Below are positions 10,640 through 18,467 of a DNA stretch of 64,000 bases, in pieces. This DNA comes from Pseudomonas atagonensis (GTDB taxonomy: Bacteria > Pseudomonadota > Gammaproteobacteria > Pseudomonadales > Pseudomonadaceae), in the NCBI RefSeq assembly GCF_011369485.1, contig NZ_VXCA01000040.1, positions 36,297 to 100,296 of the forward strand. The letters run 5' to 3'. Numbering within the stretch: position 1 is the first letter of the stretch; every line of letters begins with the position of its first letter. The position numbers were made by a program, and so were the translations under genes. Under the pieces are notes generated by a model, which did not search any database, was not told where the DNA came from, and saw only the letters and a list, made by a program, of their open reading frames with translations.

Positions 10640-13273
10640 ATGGGCAAATCGCTGGTCATTGTGGAATCCCCGGCTAAGGCCAAGACCATCAACAAGTATC
10701 TGGGCAACCAATACGTGGTGAAGTCGAGTATCGGCCATATCCGAGACCTGCCCACCAGCGGTTCGGCTAGCGCCAGCAAAGAGCCAGCCGCCAAGCGCGG
10801 CAAGGCTGCTGCGGGCGAAGGTCCGGTGCTCTCGCCGAAAGAGAAAGCGCGTAAGCAGCTAGTATCGCGTATGGGCGTCGATCCCGATCATGGCTGGAAA
10901 GCCAAGTACGAGATCCTTCCGGGCAAAGAGAAGGTCATCGAAGAGCTGCGCCGGCTCGCCAAGGATGCTGACACCATCTATCTCGCAACCGACTTGGATC
11001 GCGAGGGGGAAGCCATTGCCTGGCACCTGCGCGAAGCCATCGGTGGTGACGACAGCCGCTACAAGCGTGTGGTATTCAACGAAATCACCAAGAAGGCGAT
11101 TCAGGAAGCCTTCTCGGAACCCGGCGAACTGGACATTGATCGCGTGAATGCCCAGCAGGCGCGTCGTTTCCTCGACCGCGTTGTCGGTTACATGGTTTCG
11201 CCACTGTTGTGGGCCAAAATTGCTCGTGGTCTGTCTGCCGGTCGCGTGCAATCGGTTGCCGTGAAGCTGGTGGTTGAGCGTGAGCGTGAAATCCGCGCGT
11301 TCAACCCGGAAGAATACTGGGAAGTGCACGCCGACCTGGGCACCACCAAGGGCTCGACCGTGCGTTTCGAAGTGGCGCGCGAGAAAGGTGAAGCCTTCAA
11401 GCCGCTGAACGAAGCTCAGGCGACGGCCGCGCTGGAGAAGCTCAAATCCTCCAGCTACAGCATCGTCAAGCGTGAAGACAAACCGACCAGCAGCAAGCCG
11501 TCGGCTCCGTTCATTACCTCCACGCTGCAGCAGGCCGCGAGTAACCGCCTGGGCTTCGGCGTGAAGAAAACCATGATGATGGCCCAGCGTCTGTACGAAG
11601 CCGGCTACATCACTTATATGCGTACCGACTCGACCAACCTCTCGGCCGATGCCGTGACGATGGCGCGTGCTTACATCGAAGATGAATTCGGCAAGAAGTA
11701 CCTGCCGGAAACGCCGAATGTCTACAGCAGCAAGGAAGGCGCACAAGAGGCTCACGAAGCGATTCGTCCATCTGACGCCAACACCACGCCCAGCAAGCTC
11801 GCTGGCATGGAGCGTGACGCTGAGCGCCTCTACGAGTTGATCTGGCGCCAGTTCCTCGCTTGCCAGATGCTGCCGGCGCAATACCTGTCGACCACTGTCA
11901 GCGTTGCAGCGGGGGACTTCGAGTTGCGCGCCAAGGGCCGTATTCTCAAGTTCGACGGTTACACCCGCGTTCTGCCGCAAATCGCCAAGCCTGGCGATGA
12001 CGACGTTCTGCCGGACATGGCGCAGGGCGATGTGATGAAGCTGATAAAGCTTGATCCATCCCAGCACTTCACCAAGCCGCCGGCGCGTTATTCCGAAGCC
12101 AGTCTGGTGAAAGAGATGGAAAAGCGTGGCATCGGTCGTCCTTCGACGTACGCCGCGATCATCTCGACCATTCAGGATCGCGGTTACGTGACCCTGCACA
12201 ACCGTCGCTTCTACTCGGAAAAAATGGGCGACATCGTTACCGAGCGTCTGTCGGAGAGCTTCTCGAACCTCATGGACTACGGCTTCACCGCCGGCATGGA
12301 AGAGAACCTCGATGATGTGGCCCAAGGCGAGCGCGACTGGAAAAACGTGCTGGACGAGTTCTACGGCGACTTCAAGAAAAAACTCGAAGTGGCGGAGAAT
12401 CCGGAAAACGGCATGCGTGCCAACCAGCCGGTCATGACCGATATTCCGTGCACCACTTGCGGCCGTCCGATGCAGATCCGTACTGCGTCGACCGGCGTTT
12501 TCCTCGGTTGCTCGGGCTACAGCCTGCCGCCGAAAGAGCGCTGCAAGGCCACCGTTAATCTGGTGCCGGGCGATGAAATCGCAGCGGACGACGAAGGCGA
12601 GTCGGAATCTCTGGTACTGCGTGGCAAGCATCGCTGCCCGATCTGCAGCACAGCGATGGACGCTTACCTGCTCGACGAGAAGCGCAAGCTGCACATCTGC
12701 GGTAACAACCCGGATTGCGCCGGCTACGAAATCGAAGAGGGCAGCTATCGCATCAAGGGCTACGAAGGTCCGAGCCTGGAATGCGACAAGTGCGGCAGCG
12801 AGATGCAACTCAAGACTGGCCGTTTCGGCAAGTTCTTCGGTTGCACCAACCCGACGTGCAAAAACACCCGCAAACTGTTGAAGAGCGGTGATGCGGCGCC
12901 GCCGAAGATGGATCCGGTGAAGATGCCTGAGCTGAAATGCGAAAAGGTCAACGACACCTACATCCTGCGCGACGGCGCCTCCGGCCTGTTCCTGGCGGCC
13001 AGTCAGTTCCCGAAAAACCGCGAGACACGTGCTCCGCTGGTGATCGAGATTCTGCCGCACAAGGACGAGATCGATCCGAAGTATCACTTCCTGTGCGATG
13101 CGCCGCAGAAGGATCCTGATGGTTTGCCAGCAGTGATCCGCTACAGCCGCAAAACCAAGGAGCAGTACGTGCAGACCGAAGTCGACGGCAAGCCTACTGG
13201 CTGGAAGGCGTACTACGATGGTGGCAAATGGACCGTTGAAGACAAGCGCAGTGCGAAGGCCAAGGCCGAGTAA
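10640..13273 (+). CDS. topA: DNA topoisomerase I
   Basis: Type IA topoisomerase that relaxes negative supercoils. The N-terminal Toprim domain starts MGKSLVIVESPAKAKTI and contains the metal-binding ATDLDREGEAIAWHL; the active-site Tyr is in YITYMRTDSTNLS (about residue 327). The C-terminus carries Cys4 zinc ribbons (CTTCGRPM..., CPICSTAMD..., CDKCGSEMQ...) and a basic tail. A charged insert (about residues 37-75, Ala/Lys-rich) follows the first Toprim strand. 877 residues is close to E. coli TopA. It stands alone between a DUF1653 gene and a terminator. Confidence 0.97.
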   Translation: MGKSLVIVESPAKAKTINKYLGNQYVVKSSIGHIRDLPTSGSASASKEPAAKRGKAAAGEGPVLSPKEKARKQLVSRMGVDPDHGWKAKYEILPGKEKVIEELRRLAKDADTIYLATDLDREGEAIAWHLREAIGGDDSRYKRVVFNEITKKAIQEAFSEPGELDIDRVNAQQARRFLDRVVGYMVSPLLWAKIARGLSAGRVQSVAVKLVVEREREIRAFNPEEYWEVHADLGTTKGSTVRFEVAREKGEAFKPLNEAQATAALEKLKSSSYSIVKREDKPTSSKPSAPFITSTLQQAASNRLGFGVKKTMMMAQRLYEAGYITYMRTDSTNLSADAVTMARAYIEDEFGKKYLPETPNVYSSKEGAQEAHEAIRPSDANTTPSKLAGMERDAERLYELIWRQFLACQMLPAQYLSTTVSVAAGDFELRAKGRILKFDGYTRVLPQIAKPGDDDVLPDMAQGDVMKLIKLDPSQHFTKPPARYSEASLVKEMEKRGIGRPSTYAAIISTIQDRGYVTLHNRRFYSEKMGDIVTERLSESFSNLMDYGFTAGMEENLDDVAQGERDWKNVLDEFYGDFKKKLEVAENPENGMRANQPVMTDIPCTTCGRPMQIRTASTGVFLGCSGYSLPPKERCKATVNLVPGDEIAADDEGESESLVLRGKHRCPICSTAMDAYLLDEKRKLHICGNNPDCAGYEIEEGSYRIKGYEGPSLECDKCGSEMQLKTGRFGKFFGCTNPTCKNTRKLLKSGDAAPPKMDPVKMPELKCEKVNDTYILRDGASGLFLAASQFPKNRETRAPLVIEILPHKDEIDPKYHFLCDAPQKDPDGLPAVIRYSRKTKEQYVQTEVDGKPTGWKAYYDGGKWTVEDKRSAKAKAE

Positions 13274-13290
13274 GCGTTAGTCCTTCAATG

Positions 13291-13336
13291 AAAAGGCCGC
13301 ATGAGAACCTTCGGGTTTTCATGCGGCCTTTTTGTT
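13291..13336 (+). terminator. topA terminator
   Basis: Long stem AAAAGGCCGCATGA / TCATGCGGCCTTTTT around a GC-rich apical hairpin, beginning 18 bases after the topA stop. Confidence 0.93.
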
Positions 13337-13417
13337 TTGTGCTTGCGGTGGGATCGGCTGATCCATGACACTGTCGGGTCTGTGTGACGCAATTATTTCG
13401 CTGTGGAGACTGCCGGC

Positions 13418-13942
13418 ATGGCGCACGAACTCTATACCCGCACCAATCAGAAAATCTATTTCGCCGGCCTGTCGCTGGAAGCTCTTGCTCGCGCCGAAGA
13501 GGGGCGGGCGATGAATTCGTTGGCGTTGATTCAGGCCGGGCGTGAATCGGCGTTGTTCCATCTGTACGGCGCATTGCTTGGTCTGTGCCATGAGATTGCC
13601 GGTTTCTATCGTCTGCCACAGGCCAACGCGCCTCGAACCGAGTTGTTGTTGACTCGTGAAGTGCTGGAGTCGATCACTATTCCCGAGCTGGCGGAAATGG
13701 TCGAGCTGGCATCAAATCCGGAAACCTGGCTGGCACAACTGCTGGCGGCGCACTCGGCTTTGTTTCAGCCACCACGAGTACCACACAAGCCCAAGGGTGA
13801 TGTGACACAGCCATTGATTCAGGCGATTAATCTGGATGAAGAAGAGGCACCGCAAGAGTTGAGTCGTGAAGAGCTGGAGAGCTGGCGGCAGAACCTGAAA
13901 GGTCTGGCGATTCGTTTTCGCGAAGGGCTGAATGAATGCTGA
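13418..13942 (+). CDS. DUF6586-like conserved hypothetical protein
   Basis: 174 residues starting MAHELYTRTNQKIYFAGLSL, mostly helical by eye, with an acidic segment (LDEEEAPQELSREELE) near the C-terminus. It corresponds in place and sequence type to the PA3010-like protein downstream of topA in pseudomonads. There is no signal peptide and no membrane segment. ATG at 13418 has GTGGAG upstream. Function unknown. Confidence 0.8.
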   Translation: MAHELYTRTNQKIYFAGLSLEALARAEEGRAMNSLALIQAGRESALFHLYGALLGLCHEIAGFYRLPQANAPRTELLLTREVLESITIPELAEMVELASNPETWLAQLLAAHSALFQPPRVPHKPKGDVTQPLIQAINLDEEEAPQELSREELESWRQNLKGLAIRFREGLNEC

Positions 13943-14014
13943 TGGCGATTGACACGGTGGCAATCTGAAACATGCTGCTGGTCAAGATCCCGAGCGAAGC
14001 CTGAATGATGTCTA

Positions 14015-14020
14015 TATAAT
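14015..14020 (+). promoter_or_regulatory. -10 promoter element (TATAAT)
   Basis: An exact TATAAT lies 28 bases before the start codon of the next small gene; no clear -35 box is seen at 17 bp, so the promoter may rely on an extended -10 or an activator. Confidence 0.5.
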
Positions 14021-14048
14021 CCCTGCCTTTCGTGGAGAACAGACCTAT

Positions 14049-14282
14049 ATGCCAACGTCCTTTCTAGAAATTGTCGAGTTACCAGACGGTCGAATCGAAC
14101 TGCGCAGGGCTGAGGACGAAGGTTCTCTGGTGACGCTGGATTTCTCCGAGGATGCCAAGACTTTCCTGCAGGGCCAGCACGTAGAAATCGCCAAGGCGAT
14201 GTTGAGCGTCGGCGTGCAAATGGCCGGTCGAATGATTGAAGGCGAGTTTGACAAGGATGAAGGGCCGCGGGTTCTGCACTGA
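14049..14282 (+). CDS. Conserved hypothetical small protein
   Basis: 77 acidic residues starting MPTSFLEIVELPDGRIEL and ending EFDKDEGPRVLH, with no signal peptide and no membrane segment. It sits between the DUF6586-like gene and sulA, as a small hypothetical gene does in P. aeruginosa. A TATAAT box is upstream and GTGGAG is near the start. The hydrophobic stretch in the middle (AKAMLSVGVQMAG) looks like an amphipathic helix. Function unknown. Confidence 0.8.
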   Translation: MPTSFLEIVELPDGRIELRRAEDEGSLVTLDFSEDAKTFLQGQHVEIAKAMLSVGVQMAGRMIEGEFDKDEGPRVLH

Positions 14283-14322
14283 TTCCCGCCTGCTTTTGAT
14301 TTCGTCACGACCGCATCAGATC

Positions 14323-14346
14323 GGCTTCTCTGTCCCTGGAGAAGCC
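14323..14346. terminator. Hairpin between sulA and the upstream small gene
   Basis: 8-bp stem GGCTTCTC / GAGAAGCC with an 8-base loop between two convergent genes. No clear T-run follows on either strand, so a role as terminator is uncertain. Confidence 0.35.
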
Positions 14347-14377
14347 CTGCGCTTCACACAGCGCGTGTATCAATGAA

Positions 14378-14851
14378 TCAACCCAATCGAATATTCAAAC
14401 TCTGAGCGTCGCCCGTGCGTGCAGCGCTGATCAGTTGCTGCCGCGAGCTTGTGTTCAGCGGGTTCAGCCAGGTGACAACCGTGTGGCTGCGGCCCAGGCG
14501 CAATGCTTCGCACGCCAGTTGCTGAGCACTCTGAGTACCTCGCGGTTGCAGCAGTAGAATGCGTTCGCGGTTCAGGCCAGCATCGCGCAGCCACGATTGG
14601 GTAAGGCTGGCAGGTGGCGCAATCAGCGTCAGCCAGCGCGCATCCAGATCGTCGCTCAGTTCGCGCAGGATCGGAGCCAGCAGGTTCAGGCAGTTCCCGG
14701 TCGCACCACGCAGTGACAGCTCACTGAATACTTCGGGTTCGGCATTCCAGGGGCGTTCGACCACGTCTTTCAGGATCGGCGCCATCGGTTGCGCCAGAAA
14801 CGCTTCGAATAAAGGCAGTTGTGTTTGCTGAGGTGTGTGTGGGAACTGCAT
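14378..14851 (-). CDS. sulA: SOS cell division inhibitor SulA
   Basis: 157-residue SulA/RecA-like-fold protein that blocks FtsZ assembly after DNA damage. Recognised from WNAEPEVFSELSL, LNLLAPILRELS, WLTLIAPP and VVTWLNPL. It starts 10 bases after the lexA stop with AAAGGAGG before its ATG, so it is co-transcribed with lexA and controlled by the two LexA boxes at 15481-15515; there is no separate SOS box in front of sulA. Confidence 0.93.
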   Translation of the reverse strand: MQFPHTPQQTQLPLFEAFLAQPMAPILKDVVERPWNAEPEVFSELSLRGATGNCLNLLAPILRELSDDLDARWLTLIAPPASLTQSWLRDAGLNRERILLLQPRGTQSAQQLACEALRLGRSHTVVTWLNPLNTSSRQQLISAARTGDAQSLNIRLG

Positions 14852-14861
14852 AAAGCCTCCT

Positions 14862-15470
14862 TTAGCGGCGGATTACGCCGACACTCAAGCCTTCGATCAC
14901 CAGTTCCTGATCTTTCAGGTCGACTTCGATTGGGGCGAACTCAGGGTTTTCAGCAATCAGCCAGACTTTGCTGCCTTCACGCTTGAAGCGTTTGACGGTG
15001 ACTTCATCACCGATGCGGGCGACGACAACCTGGCCATTTCGGGCTTCGCGGGTGGTGTGTACGGCCAGCAGGTCGCCGTCGAAAATGCCGATGTCCTTCA
15101 TGCTCATGCCATGCACGCGTAGCAGATAGTCAGCACGGGGATGAAAGAAGGCTGGATTGATGTTGCAGGATTCTTCGATGTGCTGCTGGGCGAGGATCGG
15201 CGCGCCGGCAGCGACCCGGCCAATGATTGGCAGGGTAGAGTCGTCGGCCTTGGCTTCGAAGCCCGGGATGCGAATACCGCGAGAAGCGCCCGGGGTCATC
15301 TCGATGGCGCCTTTGCGGGCCAGTGCCTTGAGGTGTTCTTCTGCCGCGTTGGGCGATTTGAAACCCAGTTCCTGAGCGATTTCCGCGCGGGTTGGCGGGT
15401 AGCCGTTGTCTTCGAGGCAGCGTTTGATAAAGGCCAGAATCTCGGCTTGGCGTGGCGTCAGCTTTAGCAT
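14862..15470 (-). CDS. lexA: LexA SOS repressor
   Basis: 202 residues. N-terminal winged helix (MLKLTPRQAEILAFI, then GFKSPNAAEEHLKAL) and C-terminal S24 self-cleavage domain. The Ala-Gly cleavage site is in GRVAAGAP, the catalytic Ser in VHGMSMKDIGI and the Lys in EVTVKRFKR. RecA filaments stimulate self-cleavage, which derepresses SOS genes. It is autoregulated through the two boxes just upstream and leads an operon with sulA, divergent from psrA. Confidence 0.97.
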   Translation of the reverse strand: MLKLTPRQAEILAFIKRCLEDNGYPPTRAEIAQELGFKSPNAAEEHLKALARKGAIEMTPGASRGIRIPGFEAKADDSTLPIIGRVAAGAPILAQQHIEESCNINPAFFHPRADYLLRVHGMSMKDIGIFDGDLLAVHTTREARNGQVVVARIGDEVTVKRFKREGSKVWLIAENPEFAPIEVDLKDQELVIEGLSVGVIRR

Positions 15471-15480
15471 AATGATCGCT

Positions 15481-15496
15481 CTGTCTTTTTATACAG
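15481..15496 (-). promoter_or_regulatory. LexA box 1 (lexA operator)
   Basis: CTGT-N8-ACAG: CTGTCTTTTTATACAG, a full match to the gammaproteobacterial SOS consensus half-sites, 10 bases upstream of the lexA start codon. Confidence 0.92.
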
Positions 15497-15499
15497 TGA

Positions 15500-15515
15500 C
15501 TGGGATTATATACAG
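15500..15515 (-). promoter_or_regulatory. LexA box 2 (lexA operator)
   Basis: CTGG-N8-ACAG: CTGGGATTATATACAG, one mismatch in the first half-site. It starts 19 bp from box 1, about two helical turns, resembling the paired boxes of E. coli lexA. Confidence 0.85.
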
Positions 15516-15640
15516 TGAAGCGGTCTTGGCAATGCCCGTTTTTTGGCACGCCGCCGGACGGTCGGCAGAGGTGTTTATTAATGCATCGGTCTTGTGTGGT
15601 TAAATACCTGACCGACCATTCCCAAAACGAACCGGCAGGC

Positions 15641-15669
15641 TTGACAAGGCACAGGCTGAAACGTATGTT
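15641..15669 (+). promoter_or_regulatory. psrA promoter
   Basis: -35 TTGACA (15641-15646), 17-bp spacer and -10 TATGTT (15664-15669). The -10 is embedded in the first PsrA palindrome, so repressor binding would block RNA polymerase. Confidence 0.75.
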
Positions 15670-15684
15670 TCAAACAAGTGTTTG
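15658..15684 (+). promoter_or_regulatory. Two overlapping PsrA operators
   Basis: GAAAC-N4-GTTTC (15658-15671) directly followed by CAAAC-N4-GTTTG (15671-15684), sharing one C. Both fit the published PsrA motif G/CAAAC-N2to4-GTTTG/C. They cover the -10 box and the start region of psrA, which indicates autorepression relieved by long-chain fatty acids. Confidence 0.85.
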
Positions 15685-15699
15685 TCAGGCGGAGTAGCC

Positions 15700-16407
15700 A
15701 TGGCCCAGTCGGAAACCGTTGAACGCATTCTTGATGCTGCCGAGCAGTTGTTCGCGGAGAAAGGTTTCGCGGAAACCTCATTGCGTTTGATCACCAGCAA
15801 GGCCGGGGTAAACCTGGCAGCGGTGAACTATCACTTCGGCTCCAAGAAAGCGTTGATTCAGGCGGTGTTCTCGCGCTTTCTGGGGCCGTTCTGCATCAGT
15901 CTCGATAAAGAGCTGGAGCGGCGTCAGGCCAAGCCGGAAAACAAGCCGACGCTCGAAGAATTGCTGGAAATCCTCGTCGAACAGGCCCTCGTAGTTCAAC
16001 CACGCAGCGGCAATGACCTGTCGATCTTCATGCGCCTGCTCGGTCTCGCATTCAGCCAGAGTCAAGGCCACCTGCGCCGTTATCTGGAGGATATGTACGG
16101 CAAGGTATTCCGTCGCTACATGTTGCTGGTCAACGAAGCCGCACCGCGTATTCCGCCGATCGAGCTGTTCTGGCGCGTGCATTTCATGCTCGGCGCTGCG
16201 GCGTTCAGCATGTCCGGCATCAAGGCTCTGCGCGCAATCGCCGAGACCGATTTCGGCGTCAACACCTCCATTGAACAGGTGATGCGCCTGATGGTGCCGT
16301 TCCTCGCCGCCGGCATGCGCGCCGAGACCGGTGTCACCGACACGGCAATGGCCGCAGCGCAACTGCGCCCGCGCAGCAAAACGACACCGGTAGCTGCCAA
16401 GGTTTAA
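15700..16407 (+). CDS. psrA: TetR-family regulator PsrA
   Basis: 235 residues. The N-terminal TetR helix-turn-helix (ERILDAAEQLFAEKGFAETS, then ITSKAGVNLAAVNYHFGSK) is followed by a ligand-binding C-terminal half. In Pseudomonas, PsrA senses long-chain fatty acids, represses fadBA and etf genes and its own gene, and activates rpoS. Start at 15700 has GGAG 5 bases upstream. Two PsrA palindromes overlap its promoter. The fadBA operon is 6 kb away in this window. Confidence 0.94.
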   Translation: MAQSETVERILDAAEQLFAEKGFAETSLRLITSKAGVNLAAVNYHFGSKKALIQAVFSRFLGPFCISLDKELERRQAKPENKPTLEELLEILVEQALVVQPRSGNDLSIFMRLLGLAFSQSQGHLRRYLEDMYGKVFRRYMLLVNEAAPRIPPIELFWRVHFMLGAAAFSMSGIKALRAIAETDFGVNTSIEQVMRLMVPFLAAGMRAETGVTDTAMAAAQLRPRSKTTPVAAKV

Positions 16408-16455
16408 CCGCACACGGGTGGGCGCCGCAGCTTGTATCCGCTAAGCTAGCCGCCC

Positions 16456-16569
16456 ATGCCGACTCTCGTTCTGAACCCGATTCCACAAGATATCGCCGAC
16501 CTGCCGGGCAATGCCCTCGGCGGCGATGTCCTGCGGATCGGGTTTTTCGTTTTCAAGGAATCTCTATGA
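16456..16569 (+). CDS. Possible 37-residue small protein coupled to nagZ
   Basis: Open frame ATG at 16456 (MPTLVLNPIPQDIADLPG...) whose stop overlaps the nagZ start as ATGA. It fills the gap between psrA and nagZ almost completely. The ATGA overlap suggests translational coupling, but no strong ribosome binding site is visible before its ATG and I do not recognise the sequence. It may be a leader or chance open frame. Confidence 0.35.
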   Translation: MPTLVLNPIPQDIADLPGNALGGDVLRIGFFVFKESL

Positions 16570-17576
16570 CTGCTGGCCTGCAAGGCTCGTTGATGGTGGA
16601 CGTCGCCGGTACTTGGCTGACGGCTGAAGATCGCCAATTGTTGCGTCAGCCCGAAGTGGGTGGCCTGATCATTTTTGCCCGCAACATCGAGCACCCGCGT
16701 CAGGTGCGTGAGCTGAGCGCGGCAATTCGCGCGGTTCGTCCGGATCTGCTGCTGGCGGTGGATCAAGAGGGCGGTCGCGTCCAGCGCCTGCGTCAGGGCT
16801 TTGTGCGTCTGCCGGCGATGCGCGCCATTGCCGATAACCCGAATGCCGAATACCTCGCCGAGCAATGCGGCTGGATCATGGCCACCGAAGTGCTGGCCGT
16901 CGGGCTCGACCTGAGCTTCGCGCCGGTGCTGGACCTCGATTACCAGCGCAGCGCTGTCGTCGGCACCCGCTCCTTCGAAGGCGATCCGGAGCGCGCAGCG
17001 GTGCTCGCCGGGGCGTTCATCCGCGGGATGAACAGCGCTGGCATGGCCGCCACCGGCAAACACTTTCCCGGCCACGGCTGGGCGGAAGCCGATTCTCATG
17101 TAGCGATCCCGAACGACGAGCGCAGTCTCGACGAGATCCGCGCCAACGACCTCGTGCCCTTCGCCAGACTCAGCAAGCAACTGGCCGCGATCATGCCGGC
17201 ACACGTTATCTATCCGCAGGTGGATTCGCAGCCCGCCGGTTTCTCTCGGCGCTGGTTGCAGGACATCCTGCGCGGTGAGTTGCAGTTCGATGGCGTGATC
17301 TTCAGCGATGACCTGTCGATGGCTGGCGCTCATGTAGTTGGTGACGCCGCCAGCCGCATCGAAGCAGCGCTGACGGCCGGTTGCGACATGGGCCTGGTGT
17401 GCAATGACCGCGCCGCCGCCGAGCTGGCGTTGAGCGCAGCACAGCGCATGAAGGTCAAACCGTCTTCACGCATCGCGCGAATGCGCGGTCAGGCATTTGC
17501 CAGCACCGACTACCGCCAGGATCCGCGCTGGCTCACCGCCATCGGCGCGCTCAAAGACGCTCAATTGATTGATTAA
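16566..17576 (+). CDS. nagZ: Beta-N-acetylhexosaminidase NagZ
   Basis: GH3 enzyme of cytoplasmic peptidoglycan recycling: removes GlcNAc from GlcNAc-anhMurNAc-peptides produced by lytic transglycosylases such as SltY; in P. aeruginosa its product feeds AmpR-controlled ampC induction. 336 residues, with DQEGGRVQRL near residue 60, the catalytic His loop KHFPGHG-4x-DSH, and the nucleophile Asp in VIFSDDLSMAGA. No signal peptide, as expected. The ATG overlaps the stop of a 37-codon frame. The next gene follows after 12 bases. Confidence 0.96.
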   Translation: MTAGLQGSLMVDVAGTWLTAEDRQLLRQPEVGGLIIFARNIEHPRQVRELSAAIRAVRPDLLLAVDQEGGRVQRLRQGFVRLPAMRAIADNPNAEYLAEQCGWIMATEVLAVGLDLSFAPVLDLDYQRSAVVGTRSFEGDPERAAVLAGAFIRGMNSAGMAATGKHFPGHGWAEADSHVAIPNDERSLDEIRANDLVPFARLSKQLAAIMPAHVIYPQVDSQPAGFSRRWLQDILRGELQFDGVIFSDDLSMAGAHVVGDAASRIEAALTAGCDMGLVCNDRAAAELALSAAQRMKVKPSSRIARMRGQAFASTDYRQDPRWLTAIGALKDAQLID

Positions 17577-17588
17577 GGATTTTTCGCT

Positions 17589-18326
17589 ATGACGGTTTAC
17601 GCAATCATCGGTGGCACCGGCCTGACTCAACTTGAAGGCTTGAGCATTCGCCAGTCGCTGGTAGTGGACACGCCTTACGGCGCGCCATCGGCTGAGGTGC
17701 AGATTGGCGAATACGCCGGCAAGGAAGTACTGTTTCTCGCCCGTCACGGCCACCCGCATCGCTTCCCGCCGCACAAGGTCAACTACCGCGCCAACCTGTG
17801 GGCGCTGAAGCAGGCAGGCGCCGAAGCAATCATTGCGGTCAACGCTGTGGGTGGGATTCACCCGGCCATGGGCACCGGGCATTTCTGCGTGCCGCATCAG
17901 ATCGTCGACTACACCAGCGGTCGCGAGCACACCTATTTCGCCGATGATCTGGAACACGTCACGCACATCGACTTCAGCTTTCCCTACAGCGAACCGCTGC
18001 GTCAGCAATTGATTGCTGCTGTGGCCGCCGAAGGCTGCGAGTACAGCGATCAGGGCGTTTATGCCTGTACCCAGGGTCCGCGTCTGGAAACGGTTGCGGA
18101 GATTGTGCGTCTGGAGCGTGATGGCTGTGACATCGTAGGCATGACCGGCATGCCGGAAGCCGCACTGGCCCGTGAACTGGATCTGGATTACGCCTGTCTG
18201 GCGCTGGTGGTGAACCCGGCGGCGGGCAAGACCACTGAAGTGATCACCATGGCCGAGATCGAGCAGGCGCTGCATGACGGCATGGGCAAGGTGAAGTCGA
18301 CATTGGCGCGGGTGCTGAAAGGCTGA
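17589..18326 (+). CDS. S-methyl-5'-thioinosine phosphorylase
   Basis: 245-residue member of the MTA/PNP phosphorylase family, matching the P. aeruginosa PA3004-type enzyme that splits methylthioinosine, made from MTA by a deaminase, instead of MTA directly. Visible: IIGGTGL at the N-terminus, RHGHPHRFPPHKVNYRAN phosphate-binding region, GVYACTQGPRLET, and DIVGMTGMPEA in the base/ribose site. It follows nagZ after 12 bases and is probably co-transcribed. Substrate preference (MTI versus MTA) is inferred from the relation to PA3004. Confidence 0.9.
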   Translation: MTVYAIIGGTGLTQLEGLSIRQSLVVDTPYGAPSAEVQIGEYAGKEVLFLARHGHPHRFPPHKVNYRANLWALKQAGAEAIIAVNAVGGIHPAMGTGHFCVPHQIVDYTSGREHTYFADDLEHVTHIDFSFPYSEPLRQQLIAAVAAEGCEYSDQGVYACTQGPRLETVAEIVRLERDGCDIVGMTGMPEAALARELDLDYACLALVVNPAAGKTTEVITMAEIEQALHDGMGKVKSTLARVLKG

Positions 18327-18351
18327 GTCAGGCTTTAAACCGAGTCGACTC

Positions 18352-18443
18352 CATCGCCGGCAAGCCAGCTCCCACAGGTTTTGTGTTGTTCACAAAATAG
18401 TGTTCAACCCTGAATCACTGTGGGAGCTAGCTTGCCAGCGATG
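18352..18443. repeat. REPIN (GAGCTAGCTTGCCAGCGAT type)
   Basis: Left arm ATCGCCGGCAAGCCAGCTCC and right arm GGGAGCTAGCTTGCCAGCGA, inverted, about 40 bases apart, between convergent genes. The arm sequence differs from the other REPINs of the window, so it belongs to a separate REP family. Confidence 0.88.
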
Positions 18444-18467
18444 GCTATTTATCTGAAAAAGCAGATC

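Noticed and set aside
10859..13087. 742-codon minus-strand frame over topA
   Set aside because: Antisense shadow of topA without domains.
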